Below the pieces are notes generated by a model, which saw nothing but the letters and a program-made list of their open reading frames with translations, made no database searches and was not told the origin of the DNA. A stretch of 64,000 nt of DNA. Source: Lewinellaceae bacterium. Its GTDB lineage: Bacteria > Bacteroidota > Bacteroidia > Chitinophagales > Saprospiraceae. Below are positions 57,913 through 64,000 of the stretch, in pieces. Where the stretch lies: NCBI GenBank assembly GCA_020636225.1, contig JACJYI010000009.1, forward strand, positions 1-64,000, in the 5' to 3' direction. Both the position numbers and the translations under genes were made by a program. Every line of letters begins with the position of its first letter. Positions within the stretch are counted from its first letter, which is position 1.

Positions 57913-60174
57913 CTACTGGCTTGTCCAATGCCAACGGACACCCAGATAGAATTCACGACCGCGGGTGGGCCCCCACACCGAGGACGAATCGAACCAGGGT
58001 CCGAATGGATCCTGCCAACCGAGGATGGGACGCCTCTGACGAAAATCGAGGATGTTCTCACATCCGGTATAGATCTCGAACGGGGTCAGTCGGATGGTGA
58101 CCTGTGCATTCAGCACCGAGTAATCCGGGGACTGGTCAGGTCGCCGGAATTCTTCGGGATTGGCCTGGGTATTGGGCAATTGTTGCGGACCATACCAGTG
58201 GGCATTGAGGTCCCACTGCCAGCGACCATCGGGTGTGGCATAGGAAAGGGCGGCCAGCAAACGGTGACGGGAATTGAATGGCAGGATCTCCCGGCGGCCG
58301 TCGACCTCCCGGACGACTTCCAGGAAATTGTAGGCCACCTTGACCTGCAATCCGGACAGAGGGGTCAGATCCAGATCTGTCTGGAAGGCCCGACTGGTGG
58401 ACGGTTCGGTAAAATTCGCGACCACCGCCGTGCGCGGATCCTGGAGAAAATCAGGAAAGATCTGGTCGGTGAAACGCGTCTGATAATAGTCCGCTCCCCA
58501 TCGGCCGGTCATGCTGCCCAGGTTGAATCGCTGGGTCATATTCACCCCCCAGTTCATGGCCTTCTCCGGGGTCAACGACTCGGGGAATACAACCTGTCGA
58601 TTGCCGGCCAGGAGCATGACATTCTCGGAGAACACATTGGCGGTCCGCCATCCCCAACCAATGGAGCCACGCAGGGAGCTGCCGGTCCACAGATCGGCTT
58701 TCAACAACGTCCTAGGGGTAAAGAATACCCCAAAATCCTGATGATGATCGAGGCGGGCTCCCAGGATCCAGGTCAGTCGGTCCGACCAGAAGGTGGTGGT
58801 CTGCTCGGCAAACACCCCGGCTACCTGGTCCTTCCGGGCGTAGGTGCCATCATGCTCCAGCTGGAGAGGATTCTCGGAAAAGCTCAGGGACTCCTTCAGA
58901 TCGTGATGCCGATAGGATATCCCCGATTTGAGATGATAGTTCTCGTTCGGATCCCACTCGTGTTGCAGGACCGCATTGGCGGTAGACTGCCTGGCCCGAT
59001 ACCGGGTCAGCCCATACCAGGACCGTTGATCGTGATGCAGCCCGGAGGCAAAGAGGACCAGACGATGCTGGTCATTCCAGCGAAACGCCGTTTTCGCCCA
59101 CACCTCCGGTTCCTGGTAGCGCACCCATTGGCCATAGGACCTCTGAGTACCCGCATCGTCTTCGGGCTGATAATCCTGCTGCCCTCCGATCCGCTCTTCG
59201 GTGGTCAACCGGATCCCGGCTTTGAGCGACCAACCCGGGCCGGCTTCGGTTCCGAGATGCAATCGGTCAGTAAAACCGTATCGGGATACCAAAGGAAAGT
59301 CCAGGAACCCATCGTTGTCGATATCCCGCCGACTGCCCGGCTGTGCCGTATGGAAAAAGAGGAGATTCCCCCACCCTTCTCCGTCCTGCCGGAAGACCCC
59401 GTTAACCTGCTTTTCACCAAAGGAATTGATATACCCGTTCATGAAGGCCATGGGCGCCGTCTCCGGCTCTCGCAACTCGACGTTGATCTGCCCACTGATG
59501 CTTTCCCATCCCTGCAGGACGGAATTGGCGCCCTTGCTGATGTAGATATTGTCGACCCAGGCACCTGGCAAGGCACTGACCCCATAGGTATAGCTCAGGC
59601 CCTGGATCATGGGAAATCCTTCCAGCAGGACCTGGTTGTACACGCCACCCAACCCCAGGATCCGGAGTTCCTGTGCCTGGGTGATCACATTCGTCACATT
59701 CTTCTGAATGGTGGCATTCGTATTGAAACATCCCGCCAGGTCACAGCAGGCGCCCTTCTGGAGTTCCAGGGCGCTGACCACTTCTGTACGGATGGGATTG
59801 AGCTCGTCGACAAACTGGCCATCGCGCCGCTCATTCACCGTAACGGTCTCCAGGCGAGCATCGGAGACCAGGCGGATATGGGTATATCCCGGGCCGGTGA
59901 TCCGGATGGTATCCGGCACATAACCCACCTGACGCGCAATGAGCAGGACGGGTAACTCCAGTCCTTCCTCCCAGGAGAGGCGATATCCGCCCATTGAATC
60001 GGCAAATCCGCTGACCTGGGTACCGGACAGGTAGACCTGGGCACCTGGCAGGATATAATCCTCCGCATCGGTGACCACCCCGTGGACGGTCTGTGCCTGG
60101 AGAACGGTCAGGCCGGTCAGCCAGGAGAACAGGAGGATGACCACCGTACGGATCGACAGGAAAGGATGAGCCAT
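57913..60174 (-). CDS. TonB-dependent outer membrane receptor with carboxypeptidase-like N-terminal domain
   Basis: About 753 residues from ATG at 60172-60174. The signal peptide (ending VLQAQ) is followed by a CarboxypepD_reg-like domain (HGVVTDAEDYILPGAQVYLSGT), a plug domain with RTEVVSALELQKGACCDLAGCFNTNATIQ, LRILGLGGVYNQVLLEGFPMIQGLSYTYG and ISKGANSVLQGWESISGQINVEL, and a 22-strand barrel ending in an aromatic C-terminus. The paired Cys plug motif is one I associate with Bacteroidota receptors near copper or other metal genes, so metal or siderophore uptake is likelier than glycan uptake. There is no SusD-like partner. Confidence 0.88.
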   Translation of the reverse strand: MAHPFLSIRTVVILLFSWLTGLTVLQAQTVHGVVTDAEDYILPGAQVYLSGTQVSGFADSMGGYRLSWEEGLELPVLLIARQVGYVPDTIRITGPGYTHIRLVSDARLETVTVNERRDGQFVDELNPIRTEVVSALELQKGACCDLAGCFNTNATIQKNVTNVITQAQELRILGLGGVYNQVLLEGFPMIQGLSYTYGVSALPGAWVDNIYISKGANSVLQGWESISGQINVELREPETAPMAFMNGYINSFGEKQVNGVFRQDGEGWGNLLFFHTAQPGSRRDIDNDGFLDFPLVSRYGFTDRLHLGTEAGPGWSLKAGIRLTTEERIGGQQDYQPEDDAGTQRSYGQWVRYQEPEVWAKTAFRWNDQHRLVLFASGLHHDQRSWYGLTRYRARQSTANAVLQHEWDPNENYHLKSGISYRHHDLKESLSFSENPLQLEHDGTYARKDQVAGVFAEQTTTFWSDRLTWILGARLDHHQDFGVFFTPRTLLKADLWTGSSLRGSIGWGWRTANVFSENVMLLAGNRQVVFPESLTPEKAMNWGVNMTQRFNLGSMTGRWGADYYQTRFTDQIFPDFLQDPRTAVVANFTEPSTSRAFQTDLDLTPLSGLQVKVAYNFLEVVREVDGRREILPFNSRHRLLAALSYATPDGRWQWDLNAHWYGPQQLPNTQANPEEFRRPDQSPDYSVLNAQVTIRLTPFEIYTGCENILDFRQRRPILGWQDPFGPWFDSSSVWGPTRGREFYLGVRWHWTSQ

Positions 60175-60196
60175 CCCGCAAAGGTAGGCCATCCGG

Positions 60197-60895
60197 CTAT
60201 TGGATGCTGGCCAGTTTCGTGAGCCTATCATGCAGGATGTGGAGATCCACCTGTTCAAATGGATGGCGCTGACCTGCCAGGGCATGAAACTGTCCATGAG
60301 GAAGGATACCGGCCACCCGTTCGGATTCCTCCCGACTGACCATTCGATCCTCCGAACCCCACAGAATATCCACAGGAATCGCGCACTCCCTGAGATCCGA
60401 ATCGCTCAGCAGGGAATCCCGACCCAATCCTTCCAGGAGATGCCTGGTTGCCCGAACGATGGCCGTCCAATCCTGTGGCGCATGGCGGTCTGCCAGCATA
60501 TCGGCCAATGCAGGCACCTTTTCGCGAATGACCTCCGGGTCAAGCATCCTCACCTCCCGGGCGGCGATGTCGGGCGACCAGGACCACTTCGTGCCCAATG
60601 TCATGACATGATGCATAAGGTCAGGCCGGCGACAGGCCAGGACGGTCGCGGCATAGCCACCCATGCTGTACCCGAAGACGATCACCGGTTGGGTGAATGA
60701 TGCGTCCAGCCAATGCTCCAGGCCAGCGACCAGGTCGGCCATGGAATAACCAGCATCGGGGACGGGGGCACCACCATGACCGGGAAAATCCCAGGTATGC
60801 ACGGGGACGTCATCCTTCAACAATGCGGCGAGGCCGGCCATTTGTCGGGCACTGCCCAACGCACCGTGCAAGAGGACCAGGGTTGGAGTGGTCAT
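60197..60895 (-). CDS. Alpha/beta-fold hydrolase
   Basis: A 232-residue hydrolase. The catalytic elements are visible: LVLLHGALGSARQMAGL (oxyanion loop), VIVFGYSMGGYAATVLAC (nucleophile Ser in GYSMGG), an acid in PVDILWGSEDRMV and the His in LAGQRHPFEQVDLH. The compact size suggests an esterase or a MenH-like/short thioesterase. Substrate unknown. It ends 22 bp before the TonB receptor gene on the same strand and starts 25 bp after the zinc-ribbon gene, so these may be transcribed together. Confidence 0.85.
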   Translation of the reverse strand: MTTPTLVLLHGALGSARQMAGLAALLKDDVPVHTWDFPGHGGAPVPDAGYSMADLVAGLEHWLDASFTQPVIVFGYSMGGYAATVLACRRPDLMHHVMTLGTKWSWSPDIAAREVRMLDPEVIREKVPALADMLADRHAPQDWTAIVRATRHLLEGLGRDSLLSDSDLRECAIPVDILWGSEDRMVSREESERVAGILPHGQFHALAGQRHPFEQVDLHILHDRLTKLASIQ

Positions 60896-60920
60896 CGGAG
60901 AGGCATGACAGGTTTGGCAA

Positions 60921-61190
60921 TCACCATTTCTTCTTCCAGCGTCCCAGCATCGGGATGTGCAGGGTGAACAACCAGCGTCGGATCGGGCCGAAGCCCATTT
61001 CTTTCAGTTTGGAGCGTGAAAAGGCCACCATCTGGTCGGCCGAGGTAAAATTGTCCCTGAACTGGCCATCTGCATAACAATAGCTGCAATAGATGCTGCT
61101 CCTGGAGCCATCCTGGTTGGTTCCCCCTTTGCCGGGATCCTGGTCCAGTGGCATGCCACAACTTTGACAAAATGCATCGAAACGTCCCAT
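60921..61190 (-). CDS. Small zinc-ribbon protein
   Basis: An 89-residue protein from the ATG at 61188-61190. It has two CxxC pairs, FCQSCGMPL and YCSYCYADGQF, which form the putative zinc ribbon common in short Bacteroidota and Firmicutes proteins. A conserved-looking C-terminal helix follows and a basic tail ends it (GRWKKKW). No function is known. The longer frame upstream (to 61379) lacks family features. It heads the same-strand run with the alpha/beta hydrolase. Confidence 0.75.
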   Translation of the reverse strand: MGRFDAFCQSCGMPLDQDPGKGGTNQDGSRSSIYCSYCYADGQFRDNFTSADQMVAFSRSKLKEMGFGPIRRWLFTLHIPMLGRWKKKW

Positions 61191-61472
61191 GTTGTGAAGA
61201 TAGGATGTTTCAATGATGTGGAAACACCTGAACCATTCAAAGTACCCATGAACAAAATCCAGGATGGTCGACCTATCGCCAGCTTCGGTGGCCTCGAATA
61301 CCGAAATGCGACAGACCACAGCCAGCAAGAGAACAACCTGGATTGTCCTGGATCCAGCAAGTAGTTCCCTGGTTGACATCAGCCGTGTGTCTGACCGCTG
61401 TCATTTCATTTGTTGCATTGTGCCTGTACATTGACATACAGAGTTTTCTGTGTGCATCCTAAATGAGAAACC
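61191..61472. other. Divergent spacer
   Basis: About 280 bp between the zinc-ribbon start and the beta-propeller start. It is expected to carry two promoters. No repeat or hairpin stands out. Confidence 0.4.
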
Positions 61473-62783
61473 ATGAGAACGCGATTCATTTTTCTGATCG
61501 CCATCTGGATCATCGGATGGCTGAATATCACGATAGCCCAGGAACCGATCCTCCGCCAATATGCAGTGGGGGACTGGACCAGTGGAGCATTCATCACAGC
61601 TTGCATCCACCCGAACGGCGGTTATCTGGTCCTGGGGTCCGCCAATTCCTGGCAACAGGGAACACGTACAGCCTTGTTTCGCCTGGACAACGAGGGAGAC
61701 ACCCTGTGGACCAAGGCTTACTGGAGACACGATCTGGGTGATCGGTGGCCGATCGACATGACGACAGCCCAGGATGGATCAGGATTCTATATCCTGATGG
61801 GAAATGCCATTCCTACCATCCAGTACAATGCCGTCCTGAAAGTCAACCTGGAGGGAGATTCGCTTTGGCAAACCCAGGTCAGCAACAGCACGGACCAATG
61901 GGTCAATGCGCCCTTCAATGCCATTGGATCATTGGAGGACGGAGGATGTGTAGTGGCAGGAAATGGCTACTTTTTCGATAATCCACCATTGGTCACCGCC
62001 CTCAGTTCCGGAGGCCAGATCCAATGGAACAATGCCATTTCCCCATCCGGCGCCTACTCCCATTACAAGCGGATCAGGCAGGGCCCGGATAGCCACCTGT
62101 TTGCCGTGGGCACCCATTCCAGCTATGACCCAGGAATGAACCACAGTCGGATGATGATCTCCAAATTCTCCGGGAGCGGCACCCTGTTGTGGTCAAGACA
62201 ATTCAACTCCGGCACGCCCCTTTCCGGGGACATGCGTCTGAGTGAAGGGCATGATGTCCTGCCACTCGCTGATGGCGGATGCATCATCACCGGATATCTC
62301 ACGGATCCCGGGATCACCTTCCAGGGCCAAACGATCGTCAGGCGATTGGACCAGGATGGCAATGAGGTATGGACCAAGACATGGTTTGCCCATCCGAACG
62401 ACCTGTCGACCGGATTCAATCTTCAACCCTCGGGATCAGGCAACTTTCTGGTCTTTCTCCATCAATATGGTTCAAGCGCCGCAGGGGCTACCTTGATGAA
62501 GTGCTCGATGGATGGCGACTCCATCTGGACCCAATGGGGATATGACTATCCCATCCGGATGAAGGAGGTACAAAATAATGGCCAGATCCTGATGACCGGA
62601 TATGCCCCGAGCTCTCCTTATGGCATCTTTATCCGTACATCACCCGATGGTACTGGTTCAGCCCCCTATAATTCAGACAATAAACTACGAGGGTTACTAA
62701 TCACCTCTATGTGGCCTATCTTTGCTCCTGCGAGAGTCGACCGACGGCGATCATTAGACCGAAGTCGATGCAGTATTGTGTAG
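61473..62783 (+). pseudogene. Secreted beta-propeller protein gene truncated at its 3' end by an IS3-family element
   Basis: A 436-codon frame with a signal peptide (MRTRFIFLIAIWIIGWLNITIAQ) and regular blades of the kind GGYLVLGSANSW, GGCVVAGNGYFF, GGCIITGYL, NGQILMTGYAPSS. It lacks the T9SS tail that comparable proteins here carry. After SPDGTG (about base 62660) the sequence changes character (APARVDRRRSLDRSRCSIV) and runs into the IS, stopping at 62783. The original 3' end is presumably on the far side of the element, outside the window. The truncated product may still be made. Confidence 0.7.
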
Positions 62784-62846
62784 GCCTACCAATACTTTTT
62801 TTATTTCTCAGCCCATCGAGGGCTTCAAAATAAGCGAGAGTCTCTC

Positions 62847-63842
62847 TCAGGTTCCCAATGCCCGATAGTCATATTTGGTGATCCACGGGATGCTCAGGAT
62901 GTCCTGGTAAGCTACCTTAAGACCAAATTTAACCCTCCGCTTTTCTAAAGGTATCACTTCTATTTTATCCTGCTCATACAGTGCCCAAAATTTCGACGGG
63001 GGTAACCCGTTGATGCTTCCATGGCTGCGGTCATTGTTATAGCTGGTGTAGAACTTCTTCAACCGTTGGCTCAGCATTTCCAGTGATACGAACTGATCCC
63101 TTTGGATGGCTTTGCCCAACGTGTAATGAAAGCTCTCAATATGCCCGTTCTCCTCTGGTGTATATGGGTGGGTAAACACCTGATTCAAATAGTTCTCCTT
63201 GAAGAAGCCAATGATCAGGTTTGAATTGAACTGCTTTCCATTGTCGTTCCTGACCTCGACGTCCAGTCGCTGTTCACGTATCCCAGCTGGTTGCAGGTAG
63301 TGTGTGATGATGTACTCCCACACAGCCTTGACCTGATGGCTTTTCATGGTATAGCCGATATCCCAATGCAGGACATACCGGGTAAACGTATCGATCACAG
63401 TCAGGATAAATGCATACTTCCGTATGCCGTAAATCCAGACGTACTTGATATCCATCTCAATGATTTCCAATGGCCTAAGTGGTGCCACTCGCCGGTATTT
63501 TGCAAATTCACGCCCCGATCTTCTCCGCGGGCTTTCCAACAATATATACTCCAGCATCAATCGATATACTTTCTTGTGATTGATGTAATAACCCTGTATT
63601 TGCAAGGTCACAGCGATCAATCTGTACCCATTCGCCAGGTCTGGGTTGAGCTTGATCTCGACAATCTTCTGGACAACTTCGACGTTGTCAACCTCGTAGG
63701 TCAAATTTGTAGCAGGGTCTCGCCACAGCGTGCTACTGGATCGACAACGACCTGGCCTTACACCGCTCTGGACATAGTAGAATTGGTTCTTTGTCAGACC
63801 GGTTATGGTCAAACAATGATCACGCTTCAATCCTTGGGTCAT
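62847..63842 (-). CDS. IS3-family transposase OrfB (DDE integrase)
   Basis: 331 residues from the ATG at 63842; the frame is open upstream to the A9 slip site. The catalytic triad is Asp131 (EMDIKYVWIYG), Asp200 (RNDNGKQFNS) and Glu236 (ENGHIESFH), with the 35-residue D-E spacing of the IS3 family. An HTH_21-like region (GYRLIAVTLQIQGYYINHKKVYRLM) precedes it. Expressed as an OrfAB fusion by -1 frameshifting, it would be the active transposase. No stop or frameshift damages it, so the element may be functional if its other half is intact. Confidence 0.93.
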   Translation of the reverse strand: MTQGLKRDHCLTITGLTKNQFYYVQSGVRPGRCRSSSTLWRDPATNLTYEVDNVEVVQKIVEIKLNPDLANGYRLIAVTLQIQGYYINHKKVYRLMLEYILLESPRRRSGREFAKYRRVAPLRPLEIIEMDIKYVWIYGIRKYAFILTVIDTFTRYVLHWDIGYTMKSHQVKAVWEYIITHYLQPAGIREQRLDVEVRNDNGKQFNSNLIIGFFKENYLNQVFTHPYTPEENGHIESFHYTLGKAIQRDQFVSLEMLSQRLKKFYTSYNNDRSHGSINGLPPSKFWALYEQDKIEVIPLEKRRVKFGLKVAYQDILSIPWITKYDYRALGT

Positions 63843-63853
63843 GTATTCTCGAA

Positions 63854-64000
63854 CTAAGGCTTCTTTCTCAGCTCGGGATACTTTTTTTTTAGAAGGTCAT
63901 CCTTCAATTTCCCTTCAAGCTCTTTCTCCGCCAGAAGGAGTTTCAGTGCTTCATTTTCCTTCTCCAGGCGCTTGATCTCAGCCTGCTGATCTTTCATCGT
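63854..64000 (-). CDS. IS3-family OrfA, C-terminal part (cut by right edge)
   Basis: The last 48 codons of OrfA: a leucine-zipper coiled coil (DQQAEIKRLEKENEALKLLL) followed by EKELEGKLKDDLLKKKYPELRKKP and a TAG stop. Its N-terminal HTH lies outside the window. Inside it, CTT CTA AAA AAA AAG contains nine A (63882-63890 on the plus strand as T9). Confidence 0.88.
   Translation of the reverse strand, partial: TMKDQQAEIKRLEKENEALKLLLAEKELEGKLKDDLLKKKYPELRKKP
63882..63890 (-). promoter_or_regulatory. Programmed -1 frameshift site (A9) of the IS3 element
   Basis: Nine consecutive A on the coding strand. In the OrfA frame they are read A AAA AAA AA(G); slipping back one base gives AAA AAA AAA GTA TCC and continues in the OrfB frame (KKKVSRAEKEALVREY) to MTQGL. 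This is the usual IS3 arrangement for making OrfAB. Confidence 0.85.

Larger units (their letters stand above)
62700..64000 (-). mobile_element. IS3-family insertion sequence, incomplete at right edge
   Basis: It contains orfB (62847-63842) and the 3' part of orfA (63854 to edge) joined by an A9 frameshift site. The outer end near the truncated host gene is not sharply defined; TGTGGCC at 62710 is a possible TG-type terminus. The other end is outside the window. Confidence 0.8.

Noticed and set aside
62700..63842. The IS3 element as the parent of the MITE at 51801-51982
   Set aside because: IS3 elements end in TG/CA and make 3-4 bp duplications without TTAA preference; the MITE ends are GGGCAC and no match was seen near the IS.

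Overview
The window looks like a chromosomal fragment of a Bacteroidota bacterium, most likely from the Saprospiria. The evidence is: type IX secretion (T9SS) C-terminal sorting tails on several secreted proteins, a giant surface protein ending in a gliding-motility-associated (type B) C-terminal domain, a TonB-dependent receptor with a carboxypeptidase-like N-terminal domain, few obvious Shine-Dalgarno sites, and moderately high GC with AT-rich islands. No rRNA, tRNA or CRISPR array was seen. The assignment is inferred from gene content only.

Layout. 1-2776 (minus): nucleotide-sugar genes (UDP-HexNAc 6-dehydrogenase cut by the left edge, a wbpD/wlbB-type N-acetyltransferase) and L-2-hydroxyglutarate oxidase. 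2777-3791: repeat-filled spacer. 3792-4310: DinB-family protein. 4508-7257 (minus): a sulfide/sulfur operon with two YeeE/YedE membrane proteins, type II sulfide:quinone oxidoreductase and a DUF2853 protein. 7443-11740 (minus): hyaABCD, a membrane-bound uptake [NiFe]-hydrogenase whose small subunit carries the extra cysteines of the oxygen-tolerant class. 11901-18759 (plus, divergent): a small His-rich membrane protein followed by hypA, hypB, hypF, hypC, hypD and hypE, the full NiFe(CN)2CO assembly set. Together these regions suggest H2 and sulfide oxidation feeding the quinone pool.

18791-21709: AT-rich WG-repeat protein. 21958-35688: one giant surface protein of about 4,576 residues with 21 HYR-like units and a 2.4 kb internal duplication. 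36543-37753: a two-gene HTH plus nucleotidyltransferase module lying between two 178 bp direct copies of a T9SS tail. 37824-41174: T9SS beta-propeller protein and a lipoprotein. 41268-48725 (minus): glycosyltransferase, CutA-like protein, a TolC/HlyD/ABC exporter set with a degenerate ATPase, and a CDF metal transporter. 49134-51222: two T9SS-tailed proteins. 51780-54274: methyltransferase carrying an in-frame MITE, coupled to a SulP transporter. 54372-61190: FMN reductase-like protein, NhaD antiporter, secreted serine hydrolase, TonB receptor, alpha/beta hydrolase, zinc-ribbon protein. 61473-64000: beta-propeller gene cut by an IS3-family element that runs off the right edge.

Most intergenic DNA is made of drifting 7- and 8-nt tandem repeats and short REP-like hairpins. 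Two heptad arrays inside the hyp locus have regular G3N4 runs that could form G-quadruplexes. The best candidates for something undescribed are the HTH/nucleotidyltransferase cassette with its flanking repeats, the MITE that extended a methyltransferase by 62 codons in frame, and the G-run arrays.
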